Shown one piece after another: positions 54,777-64,000 of a DNA stretch of 64,000 nucleotides. Below the pieces are notes generated by a model. The model saw only the letters and a list, made by a program, of their open reading frames with translations. It was not told the DNA's origin and did not search any database. A program made the translations under genes and the position numbers. The DNA is from Riptortus pedestris. Lineage: Eukaryota; Arthropoda; Insecta; Hemiptera; Alydidae. The first letter of the stretch is position 1, and each line of letters begins with the position of its first letter. The stretch covers positions 195,951,501 through 196,015,500 of the forward strand of contig CM032229.1 in assembly GCA_019009955.1 (NCBI GenBank). Reading direction: 5' to 3'.

Positions 54777-57482
54777 TTGACACACCAGCTCTAACCCAGG
54801 GAACCCTAGGGCTGACACACGAACTGAAACCCCCTGCATTCTAGGGACTCAAAAACCAACAAGAAACCACAGCACCCTATGGACAGACAAACCAGCTGGA
54901 ACCCACTGTATTCTAGGGACTGACAGACTAGCCGGAATCCACTGCATCCTAGGGACTGACACACCAACTAGAACCCACAGCATCCTAGGGACTGACACAC
55001 CAGTTGGAACCCACGACATCCTAGGGACTGACACACCAGATGGAACCCAAGACATCCTAGGGACTGACACACCAGTTGGAACCCACAGCATCCTAGGGAC
55101 TGACACACCAGTTGGAACCCACAGCATCCTAGGGACTGACACACCATTTGGAACCCACAGCATCCTAGGGACTGACACACCAGTTGGAACCCACGACATC
55201 CTAGGGACTGACACACCAGTTGGAACCCATGGCACCCTACGGACTGACACATAAACTGGAACCCACGGCACCCTAGGGACTGACACATAAATTGGAATCC
55301 ACCGCACCCTAGGAATTGACACACCAACTGAAACCCACTGCATCCTAGGGACTGACACACCAACTGAAACCCACTGCATCCTAGGGACTGACACACCAGC
55401 CGGCACTCAATGCATCCTAGGAACTGACAAACCAGTTGGATTCCACGACACCCTAGGGACTGACACACTAACTGGAACCCACAGCATCCTAGGAATGAGG
55501 CACCAACTGGAACACACAACATCTCGGTAATTGAGACACCAACTGGAACCCACTGCATACTACGGAATGAGACACCAACTGGACCCTCAGCATCTTGGTG
55601 ACTGACACATCAACTGGAATCCACTGCATTGACCGACACACCAACTAGATCCCACTGTATACTAGGGAGTGAGACACCAGCTAGATCTCACTGTATACTA
55701 GGGAGTGAGACGCCAGCTAGATCCCACTGTATCCTAGGGAGTGAGACACCAGCTAGATCCCACTGTATCCTAGGGAATGAGACACCAGCTAGATCCCACT
55801 GTATCCTAGGGAGTGAGACACCAGCTAGATCCCACTGTATCCTAGGGAATGAGACACCAGCTAGATCCCACTGTATCCTAGGGAGTGAGACACCAGCTAG
55901 ATCCCACTGTATACTAGGGAATGAGACACCAGCTAGATCCCACTGTATCCTAGGGAGTGAGACACCAGCTAGATCCCACTGTATCCTAGGGAATGAGACA
56001 CCAGCTAGATCCCACTGTATCCTAGGGAGTGAGACACCAGCTAGATCCCACTGTATCCTAGGGAGTGAGACACCAGCTAGATCCCACTGTATCCTAGGGA
56101 ATGAGACACCAGCTAGATCCCACTGTATCCTAGGGAATGAGACACCAGCTAGATCCCACTGTATCCTAGGGAGTGAGACACCAGCTAGATCCCACTGTAT
56201 CCTAGGGAGTGAGACACCAGCTAGATCCCACTGTATCCTAGGGAATGAGACACCAGCTAGATCCCACTGTATACTAGGGAATGAGACACCAGCTAGATCC
56301 CACTGTATACTAGGGAATGAGACACCAGCTAGATCCCACTGTATCCTAGGGAGTGAGGCACCAGCTAGATCCCACTGTATCCTAGGGAATGAGACACCAG
56401 CTAGATCCCACTGTATCCTAGGGAGTGAGACACCAGCTAGATCCCACTGTATCCTAGGGAATGAGACACCAGCTAGATCCCACTGTATACTAGGGAATGA
56501 GACACCAGCTAGATCCCACTGTATACTAGGGAATGAGACACCAGCTAGATCCCACTGTATCCTAGGGAGTGAGACACCAGCTAGATCCCACTGTATCCTA
56601 GGGAGTGAGACACCAGCTAGATCCCACTGTATCCTAGGGAATGAGACACCAGCTAGATCCCACTGTATACTAGGGAATGAGACACCAGCTAGATCCCACT
56701 GTATCCTAGGGAATGAGACACCAGCTAGATCCCACTGTATCCTAGGGAATGAGACACCAGCTAGATCCCACTGTATCCTAGGGAATGAGACACCAGCTAG
56801 ATCCCACTGTATCCTAGGGAGTGAGACACCAGCTAGATCCCACTGTATCCTAGGGAGTGAGACACCAGCTAGATCCCACTGTATCCTAGGGAGTGAGACA
56901 CCAGCTAGATCCCACTGTATCCTAGGGAGTGAGACACCAGCTAGATCCCACTGTATCCTAGGGAGTGAGACACCAGCTAGATCCCACTGTATCCTAGGGA
57001 ATGAGACACCAGCTAGATCCCACTGTATCCTAGGGAGTGAGACACCAGCTAGATCCCACTGTATCCTAGGGAGTGAGACACCAGCTAGATCCCACTGTAT
57101 CCTAGGGAGTGAGACACCAGCTAGATCCCACTGTATCCTAGGGAGTGAGACACCAGCTAGATCCCACTGTATCCTAGGGAGTGAGACACCAGCTAGATCC
57201 CACTGTATCCTAGGGAGTGAGACACCAGCTAGATCCCACTGTATCCTAGGGAGTGAGACACCAGCTAGATCCCACTGTATCCTAGGGAGTGAGACACCAG
57301 CTAGATCCCACTGTATCCTAGGGAGTGAGACACCAGCTAGATCCCACTGTATCCTAGGGAGTGAGACACCAGCTAGACCCCACTGTATCCTAGGGAGTGA
57401 GACACCAGCTAGATCCCACTGTATCCTAGGGAATGAGGCACCAACTGGAACTCACTGTATCATAGGGATTGACACACCAATT
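54777..57482. repeat. 36-bp minisatellite, about 75 copies in two divergent blocks
   Basis: 54777-55628 holds about 24 diverged units of the type GACACACCAGTTGGAACCC, ACAGCATCCTAGGGACT; 55629-57482 holds about 51 near-identical units of the type GAGACACCAGCTAGATCCC, ACTGTATCCTAGGGA(G/A)T. The two blocks are clearly related. The 36-bp period keeps frames open, giving a 630-codon apparent protein of TPARSHCILG(S/N)E repeats at 55629-57521; I do not regard it as a gene. The array lies exactly between the two alternative ferlin exons. Confidence 0.97.
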
Positions 57483-58273
57483 ATATGCATTCCTTGCCAG
57501 ACCTTGCTCCGGGTGTGCTAACAGCCTCATGTCATAGTTACTCTCCACCTTCCGCACCTTCCTTCTGTCTCAATGTCGTGGCTGATCTGGTATTGCGCTA
57601 CTTACAGTAATCACCAACAAGAGGAGACAATAATTAGTAGCGAATTGTGAGCCATCTAACACACTATTGGCTTAGCCAGTCCACGGCAGTTACACGTCTA
57701 TTACAAAGACATACGCTTACCCTGTATTTACGGCAGATAGTTCGCTGACTACTGAATATTAAAATGAAATAGAAGCTACAGAGTTTAACTAAAATTATTC
57801 ATATTAATAATCTAGTAATCATTATAAATCCTTTAATTGTGGGTCTGTAGGTATGGTAAACGTAGCACGGAACATTTTATTTTAAATTTATAAATAATTT
57901 GCTATGATGAGGTAAAGAAATGTTGATTTATTTTGTATGATTAAGAAAAAAAAAACTACTGCTACTATTGTAAAGCAAATATCTAGAGTGGCTAACAGAA
58001 CTCGAGGTACAATATTTATACTCTTTTGTTGTATCTTTTTGCACTATACATCTATTCCATCTATTATATCTCCTTCTCTGTGATTTCTCTCAACTATTTG
58101 TAACAACTCTTCATATCTTAGTATATTCTTCAAGTTATTTACATTGTATTTGTTTTCTCCAAAGTATTTTTGTTAGTTTTTACTGTCTGTTTCATTATTA
58201 CTCTTAGATAAATTGTTAGTTCTGTTACTCGTATTTCTCTTCCTACCTCTCCAATCTGTCTGATGGATTTAAG
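57483..58273. other. Intron between the alternative exons
   Basis: AT-rich intronic sequence. A pyrimidine-rich tract at 58231-58262 and TTTAAG at 58268-58273 form the acceptor of variant b. Nothing else is recognised. Confidence 0.6.
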
Positions 58274-58358
58274 GTGATGCAGTCCCGGAATATCCTGAGG
58301 ACAGACAAAATGTTGGGCAGTTTCAAGCTGGACGTTGCCACCGTCTGGCAACAGCCAG
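58274..58358 (+). CDS. OTOF: Otoferlin-like ferlin, C2B exon variant b
   Basis: 85 bp between acceptor TTTAAG (58273), with a pyrimidine tract upstream, and donor GTAGAC (58359). Entry phase 0 and exit phase 1 are the same as variant a. The peptide has MQSRNILRTDK, MLGSFKLDVAT and VWQQP. Eleven of 28 residues equal variant a (V, SR, LR, GSFK, D and T among them) and most others are conservative. Its TDKMLGSFKLD and VWQQP are closer to the dysferlin/myoferlin style of the same segment. Codon content is GC-rich like the other exons and has no stop. The most economical reading is an ancient tandem exon duplication used as mutually exclusive alternatives. Confidence 0.9.
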
Positions 58359-58527
58359 GTAGACACTAACCCTCACCTATAGACTCGTCAGCAAGGAACT
58401 TGTAGAGTATGCACACTCAAATCTTACTCTCACTAGAAAAAACAATTTCAACCACTTAGGAGGCTTACACAACTCTATATTGTACCTTTTATAAAATGTC
58501 TTTACTATCAATCCATATAATAATTTG

Positions 58528-58577
<50 letters not shown>

Positions 58578-58735
58578 TATAACCATAGATTTGAAAATAT
58601 ACCGCCATGGATGTCTGGACACACTTCCACTATGTATTATTATTTTTTAACTTGCTTACGATTAGTGCTAAAACGTGCAACAAGCGGTCTAAATCAAGCA
58701 ACCTAACTAGAAATTATACATCATATGTATTTATT
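58359..58735. other. Intron after variant b with a (TA)n run
   Basis: Intronic sequence; (TA)n at about 58531-58570. The following C2B exon (expected to continue with an H-Q-F...HKW-like segment) is not found before the window ends. Confidence 0.6.
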
Positions 58736-59395
58736 CTCCCTCCCCCCCCCCCCCCCCTTTCTCTCTACCACACCCACTACCCTCTACCTCTCGCACGCCC
58801 TCTCCCTCTCGCACCCTCTCCCTCTCACACACACACACACACTCCCTCTCCCTCTCGCACACACACACTCCCTCTCCCTCTCGCACGCCCTCTCCCTGTC
58901 CCTCTCGCACACCCTCTCCCTCTCCCTCTCGCACACACACACTCCCTCTCCCTCTCGCACACACACACTCCCTCTCCCTCTCGCACGCCCTCTCCCTCTC
59001 GCACACCCTCCCCCTCTCCCTCTCGCACGCCCTCTCCCTCTCACACACACACACACACTCCCTCTCCCTCTCGCACACACACACACTCACGCTCCCTCTC
59101 GCCCACACACACACTCCCTCTCCCTCTCGCACGCCCTCTCCCTCTCCCTCTCGCACACCCTCTCCCTCACCCTCTCGCACACCCTCTCCCTCTCCCTCTC
59201 GCACACCCTCTCCCTCTACCTCTCGCACGCCCTCTCTCTCTCCCTCTCGCACGCCCTCTCTCTCTCCCTCTCGCACTCCCTCTCCCTCTCGCACACCCTC
59301 TCCCTCTCCCTCTCGCACACCCTCTCCCTCTTCCTCTCGCACACACTCTCCCTCTCCCTCTCGCACGCCCTCTCCCTCTCCCTCTCCCTCTCCTT
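58736..59395. repeat. CCCTCT/CACA low-complexity tract
   Basis: An irregular mixture of CCCTCTCCCTCTCGCACRCC and (CA)n blocks with a quasi-period of about 20-24 bp. Frames are open on both strands (SLSH/PLPLA on plus, EGEGVRE on minus) because of composition only. Confidence 0.95.
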
Positions 59396-59555
59396 AAGGC
59401 TGCCCTTTATACAAGCGGTTCTTTCCAATTTCTATTTTTAATTTTGGTAGCCAAATTTTAATAGGTCACAGTAGCTCGTCCTTACTACTCAGAAAATGAG
59501 CAGTGAGGTCAAGCCTAAGTTCAATAAAGTGTGGAGTGGTGAGCAAATATTTAAG

Positions 59556-59600
<45 letters not shown>

Positions 59601-59767
59601 TCTCCTTCTCACTCCCAATTCATGAGGTAGTAGAGCTCGACGAGGTGACAGAGATTCGTGGGGTAGCAGAGTATCACATCTTGAATTACTGACGCATCAT
59701 GAAGTTCTCGAGCATGTTGAATCTCTGTCACATCTTTAATCTCTGCCATCCATGAGATTCTCGAGGT
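59396..59767. other. Spacer with a (CT)n repeat
   Basis: GAGCAAATATTTAAGCTCTC at about 59541 starts a CT run to 59596, ending CACCCTCTCCTTCTCACTCCC. The rest is degenerate sequence similar to the 90-bp repeat that follows. Confidence 0.7.
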
Positions 59768-60176
59768 GGCAGTAATTCAAGAGGTAATAGAGATAATGAG
59801 GTGACACAGATTCTTGAAGTGGCAGTGATTCGTGGGGTGACACAGATACAACAGGCACGAGAGATTCTGGAGGTCGCAGTAATTCAAGAAGTAATAGAGA
59901 TCCATGAGGTGACAGGATTCGTGAGGTGACAGAGATACAACAGACCCCTAGAGTTTCTGGAGGCGGCAGTAATTCAAGAGGTAATAGAGATCCATGAGGT
60001 GACAGAGATTCGTGGGGTCACAGTGATACAATAGGCACGAGAGTTTCTGGAAGCGGCAGTAATTCAAGAGGTAATGGAGATCCATGAGGTACCAGTGATT
60101 CGTGGGGTGACAGAAATACAATAGGCACGAGAGATTCTCAAGGCGACAGTAATACAAGAAGTACTAGAGATTTGAA
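59768..60176. repeat. 90-bp tandem repeat, about four to five copies
   Basis: GCAGTAATTCAAGA(A/G)GTAAT recurs at 59876, 59966 and 60056, and in altered form at 60146, 90 bp apart; an earlier copy at 59769 is 107 bp away. Each unit contains internal GAGGTGACAGAGATTCGTGG subrepeats, so it seems built from a shorter ancestor. Confidence 0.85.
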
Positions 60177-60398
60177 ACTCCCAGCAACCCCCAAATTAAT
60201 CCTCCTTTCTAACATTTTGACAACTCTGAGCAACCTAAAAATTAATCCTCCTTTATAACCGTTTGACAACCCTGGATAACCTATAAATATATCTTCCTTT
60301 CTATTCTTTTGACAACTCTGAGCAACCTACAAAATATTTCTCCTTTCTACCATTTTGACAACTCTGAGCAACGTACAAAATATTTCTCCTTTTTACCC
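60177..60398. repeat. About 54-bp tandem repeat, four copies
   Basis: Units contain TTTTGACAACTCTGAGCAAC, CTACAAAATATTTCTCCTTT and CTACCA with divergence between copies. It abuts the stop codon of the minus-strand gypsy pol remnant. Confidence 0.8.
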
Positions 60399-60406
60399 TA
60401 AGAAAA

Positions 60407-61651
60407 TTACTTGAATCTCTTCGGAGGTTTTACTTTTCTCCCGTATCTTGTTGTGTAGCCTTTAGCACTGTGACCAGCTCCATCTTCAACATTCCCCTCT
60501 GTGTCGTCTGCTTTTGCCGAATCTTCCTGTCCATTATTCCCCTCAGCATCTTGTTCATTCTCTATGCTTCCACGTATTCCCCCAGCTCCTCTATCCGGGG
60601 TTTTCGCTAAGTCTTCACCACTTAAAGGTGCGACTCCACTTCCATTTTTATCCGAAATGGTTTGGTATGACGGATAGGGAGCCCAAGCTGTTACCAAATG
60701 TTTGTCGGATGGCACCAAAAATCTCCTGTTTCTTCTGAATGTTCGACTTCCTGATCTTATTACATAGTCTCGATTGGTAACACACGTTTCAACAACAGTC
60801 CCATAACGCTTCAGAACTCTAATCCAGACTACTTGCCCAGGTTCGTGGATAGAAAGTTTTCTTGCTCTTTGACGTCTATCAAAAGAAAATTTTGTTTCTG
60901 TTTTCCTCTATTATATGAATCTTTATACTTGTCAAGGTTAGGCCAACCTGGGTTCATCTATCTGCTCAGGCAAGACAGACAGAGTAGTCCGAATATTCCT
61001 CCCAAACAGCAGTTCGGCTGGTCAATTGCCACATTCCAATGGAGTGGCTCGGGGAGCCAAAAGTCCTATATAAGGGTCACTATTTTTACTAAGAATAGTT
61101 TTGCATGTCTGAACCGCCCTCTCTGCTTGACCATTAGACTGAGGAAAATGTGGACTTGATGAGATAATTTGGAAACCCAACTCTTCAGAAAATGTTATCA
61201 TTTCAGCCGATACTAGTGGATTATCATTATCACATCTAAGAATCTTTGGAAATCCGTGTCGCGAAAAAATAAATAGATCTTTATAGATGCAGTTCCAGTC
61301 CTATCTAATGAAATTAATTCAATAAATTTTGAAAATTAGTCTTGCTTGCAAAGATACATTTTTTTATTATGCTTCAAAATGTCAGATCCAACAACTTGCC
61401 ATGACCTGTCCGGAATGGGTTGCTTCCTTAATGGTTCTGCAGGATTAACTATAGTTTGAGACAATTATGACAAGTCTCTACCATCTTCTAAGCTAATAAC
61501 AGGCCACCAAACATTTTCTTTTACCCGAGCCAAACACTTGTTCACACCTAGGTGACCACTATGAATTTGTGATAGTATTACATTTCTTAGTTTATGAGGA
61601 ACATATATCCTTTTCCATGGCAGTGTTTGTTGAAAGTGAAGAATATTTTTA
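60407..61651 (-). pseudogene. Gypsy integrase and C-terminal tail remnant
   Basis: From high to low coordinates: LPWKRIYVPHKLRNVILSQI then HSGHLGVNKCLARVKENVWW (integrase zinc-binding region), WQVVGSDIL (first catalytic Asp region), and SSPHFPQSNGQAERAVQTCK with the catalytic Glu in the QAERAV block. The tail 60718-60407 ends TRYGRKVKPPKRFK, the usual C-terminus of this gypsy group. Stops interrupt the catalytic domain near 61300-61350, so it is inactive. Confidence 0.75.
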
Positions 61652-62038
61652 CTTGGAGAGAGAAAAAGTGACGTCCAGTTCTACACATATTTTTATTTCA
61701 GCGATAAGCGCTTTCGAAGACTATTGCCTCCATCTTCATAGCTACACATGAAAAACAATAACATCAATAAAATCTCTATATTACAACAGGGTCATTATTA
61801 ATATTAACAACAATAAATAAAACACAAAATAAATATCTAACAGCAATGAATAAATAAATAAATGGGCATTTATTATGTTCATTGCTGTTAGATATTTATT
61901 TTGTGTGTTTATTTATGGAGATTTTATTGATGTTATTGTTTTTCATGTGTAGCTTTGAAGATGGAGTAGTCTTCGAAAGCGCTTAGCGCTGAAATAAATA
62001 TTTGTAAAGAATTGGACGTCACTTTTTCTCTCTCCAAA
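61652..62038. mobile_element. 387-bp foldback (palindromic) MITE
   Basis: CTTGGAGAGAGAAAAAGTGA at the left edge is repeated inverted at the right (complement starts TTTGGAGAGAGAAAAAGTGA). The arms stay complementary almost to the centre: AGCGCTTTCGAAGACTA near 61710 with its complement near 61968, CATGAAAAACAATAACATCA near 61750 with its complement near 61925, and AATATCTAACAGCAATGAA near 61836 with its complement near 61880. It has no coding capacity. A target duplication is not clear; TA is possible. It is inserted in the integrase region of the minus-strand gypsy. Confidence 0.85.
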
Positions 62039-62054
62039 CATATATCCTCGTCTC

Positions 62055-62797
62055 TCATAAAATCAGGTCATTGACCCAAGCTAAATTTCCTCGTTCTGAG
62101 AATTCTGTTTGGCGCAAACTCGACCAGTCCCCACTCAAAATAGCACGTTTAATGATGCAACTCAAATTGTCCTCTGCTATAGCTTTTCTAATAGCTTCTA
62201 ATTTAGAATCTGAGCAAGGCAAGTCTGACATTATTGCACCTACAAACATATCTAACTCATCATTCAAAACATCTGTAACCTTCTGGGTACCGGCGTTTAC
62301 TGGTGCTCTTGAAAGCGTGTCAGAAACCTAAATCGTTTTTCCCGATTCAAAATGCATTTTATAATCAAACTGCATCAACCTCATTCGAAATCTTTGTGTC
62401 TAGGTGTGAGATCAGCCAAAGGTTTCTGTCCTAATATTTGCAAGAGAGGCTTATGATCAGTGACTAAGATGACGCTTTTTCCTATTATGCAGATGAAAAA
62501 CGCTCACAAGCCCACGTTAAAGCAAGAGTTTCTTTTTCAACTTGTGAGTACCTGGTTTCCGCATTGTTTAACATACGTGATGCAAACTGGATAGGTTTCC
62601 AACGTCCATCTACTTTTTGTTCGATGACCAAACCAAAACTAGAAGAATCTGCACAAACCCGTGTATCTAAATTAGGGTCATAATGGTGTCAAACTTAAGC
62701 AAAGCAACTGTTGTTGAAACTTCTTCATGATTTTGAGACCAATGCCACTCATTTTTTGAAGATAAAAGATCATTAAGAGCTCAGTTCACTTTGGTTT
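62055..62797 (-). pseudogene. Gypsy RNase H and linker remnant
   Basis: Minus-strand frames contain KPIQFASRMLNNAETRYSQV then EKETLALTWACERF (RNase H), and VTDHKPLLQILGQKPLADLT (the TDHKPL motif). The linker frame 62267-62055 reads MNDELDMFVGAIMSDLPCSD and SDSKLEAIRKAIAEDNLS. Frameshifts separate the pieces. Confidence 0.75.
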
Positions 62798-63346
62798 TTA
62801 GGCCTGGGAAATTCTTTTATTGCCTTGGTTTTTTTCTGGATCTGGCATTACCTTCCCATTATCGATTATGAGCCCCAGAAATACTATTCTGGACTTAGAA
62901 AATTCACACTTGGCCGAGTTCAGTGTTACACCTAATTCCATAAGCCTTTCAAGGACCATATTAAGCCTAACATCATGTTCCTCTTTAGTTCTGCCAAAAA
63001 CACAAATATCGTCTATCAAGTTGACAACTCCCTCCATTCCCATCAATACCTGAAGCATTTTTCGTTGGAAATGTTCAGGGGATGAAGAAATGCCAAAGGG
63101 TAAGCGCTTAAAATAATATCTTCCAAAAGGCGTAACAAAGGTTGTAAGTATGGCCGTTCTTTCATCTAATCGCACCTGCCAGAAGCCACTATTTGTGTCC
63201 AATTTCGAAAAGTACCTGGCACCAGAAAGTTGAGCCAATGTTTCCTCGACAGAGGGTAAAACCAAACGCTCTCTTTCCACGTATTGATTAAGAGCAGTGA
63301 AATCCACACAAAGCCGACCATCGCCTGATTTCTTTGGCACTACCAC
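62798..63346 (-). pseudogene. Gypsy reverse transcriptase remnant
   Basis: A 182-codon minus-strand frame holding most of the RT: PKKSGDGRLCVDFTALNQYV, FSKLDTNSGFWQVRLDE, LPFGISSSPEHFQRKM, NLIDDICVFG at the YxDD box (here LIDD), and VTLNSAKCEFSKSRIVFLG. Both aspartates of the DD pair remain. The start of the RT (PVSLRTKVKDELDRMVKNG) lies upstream at about 63420 in the same region but is cut by a stop near 63360. Confidence 0.85.
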
Positions 63347-63639
63347 AATAGGAGAGCACTATTCAGTTGCTTCCGCAATCTGGGAAATAACACCGTTCTT
63401 TACCATACGATCAAGTTCGTCTTTGACTTTGGTCCTTAAGCTTACAGGAATTCTGCGAGGGGTTACAACTTCAACGGGCTTTGCATTTTCTTTAATTTAA
63501 TATAATAAGGTTCATAAAAGCTTCCTAATTCATTAAATAATTTGGGAAATTTTAGTTTTATGTCTAATGAAACTTCATTTATTTGGCACAAGGAGAATGC
63601 GATTATACCACATCTTCCTAAAAGTGGCTCATTCTGGCA

Positions 63640-63912
63640 GTTTAAAACAAATAAATCCTCAGAATGCGATATTCCCCTGTTTCAAGTTTAACCTTCGAAA
63701 CCACTACTACATTCAGTTTAGTGTTATCAGGACCATTCAAACGAATTTGTGTGGGTCTCATTTCTAATCCGAGGCGTTCTGCATCCTTGTAGCCTATACA
63801 ACTGACATCTGCACTTGTATCTATTTTAAAACGTACAAAATGGCAACCGTTAACCTGCAGCTGGATAGCAAAAGGGTCAACTCGGATACCCCTAGCAACA
63901 CTTTCTCCTACC
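63640..63912 (-). pseudogene. Gypsy protease remnant
   Basis: The minus-strand frame reads VARGIRVDPFAIQLQVNGCH then FKIDTSADVSCIGYKDAERL and IRLNGPDNTKLNVVVVSKVK. The retropepsin active site D-(S/T)-G-A is changed to DTSA, replacing the invariant glycine. Continuation toward RT (63500-63640) is degraded. Confidence 0.75.
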
Positions 63913-63916
63913 GTAA

Positions 63917-64000
63917 TATTATTATTATTTATTAACGTCCACTTTTTGCAACTGAGGCTAATTGGGACGGGTTATCTACAGGTAACCACCCTTTATAGCC
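63917..64000 (-). mobile_element. tRNA-derived SINE, copy 3, cut by the window end
   Basis: The 3' tail and distal body on the minus strand: the (ATT)n tail, GTCCACTTTTTGCAACT uninterrupted, then GGACGGGTTATCTACAGGTA. The head lies beyond 64000. It shows the empty site for the hairpin-ended element inserted in copy 2. Confidence 0.85.

Larger units (their letters stand above)
60407..63912 (-). mobile_element. Decayed Ty3/gypsy element, minus strand, without visible LTRs
   Basis: Protease, RT, RNase H, integrase and the C-terminal tail follow in order from 63912 down to 60407. All parts carry stops or frame changes. No LTR is seen at either side: the left edge abuts a 54-bp repeat and the right edge a SINE. 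A 387-bp foldback element interrupts it at 61652-62038. The RT and tail differ from the intact element at 38-44 kb, so it is a separate lineage. Confidence 0.85.

Noticed and set aside
55629..57521. 630-residue open frame of 12-residue repeats
   Set aside because: The 36-bp unit keeps the frame open by arithmetic. There is no signal peptide, promoter or splice context, and the older block of the same array is non-coding.
58607..59461. 284- and 238-codon plus-strand frames and a 211-codon minus-strand frame
   Set aside because: Low-complexity CCCTCT/CACA sequence, open on both strands.

Overview
This is animal nuclear DNA, most likely from an insect with a large, repeat-rich genome. The non-repetitive parts are AT-rich, coding sequence occurs as short exons with GT/AG boundaries, and the mobile elements (Ty3/gypsy, R1/jockey-type non-LTR, piggyBac-like, tRNA-derived SINE, Helentron-like) are typical of arthropods. 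There are no operons, Shine-Dalgarno sites, CRISPR arrays or other prokaryotic features.

The only host gene I can support is an otoferlin-type ferlin on the + strand, running across most of the window. Exons seen: 7949-8161 (basic/acidic/Ser linker before C2B), 19699-19882 (first half of C2B, almost diagnostic for otoferlin), 33900-33962 (middle of C2B), then two homologous candidates for the next exon, 54509-54593 and 58274-58358. Those two have the same length (85 bp) and the same phases and encode the same part of C2B, so they look like a mutually exclusive pair. The first exons and everything 3' of C2B lie outside the window. The introns are about 11.5, 14 and 20.5-24 kb.

The introns are packed with tandem arrays of unrelated units: 62 bp (1-4752), 92 bp (8292-13363), about 31 bp C-rich (13735-14095), 41 bp (15384-17153), 51/52 bp (17320-19486), 18 bp (31191-32110), 80 bp (34822-36720), about 97 bp (36722-37400), 88 bp (47463-47815), 79 bp (49862-53595), 36 bp (54777-57482), 90 bp and about 54 bp (59768-60398), plus CT, TA and CA/CT simple repeats. 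At least three arrays appear to have grown out of transposon sequence.

Mobile elements: a nearly intact young Ty3/gypsy element (37792-44574) with two 391-bp LTRs that differ at one base and a 5-bp target duplication; a decayed gypsy (+, 25344-28330) carrying a deleted piggyBac-like element; a second decayed gypsy (-, 60407-63912) carrying a 387-bp foldback element; a decayed R1/jockey-like element (-, 28583-32230) split by a piggyBac-type MITE; other non-LTR fragments; a tRNA-derived SINE in three places; and a hairpin-ended, TA-microsatellite-bearing family with Helentron/DINE-like architecture in at least ten places. Nested insertions give relative ages. Most long open frames in the tandem arrays exist only because the unit length is a multiple of three.
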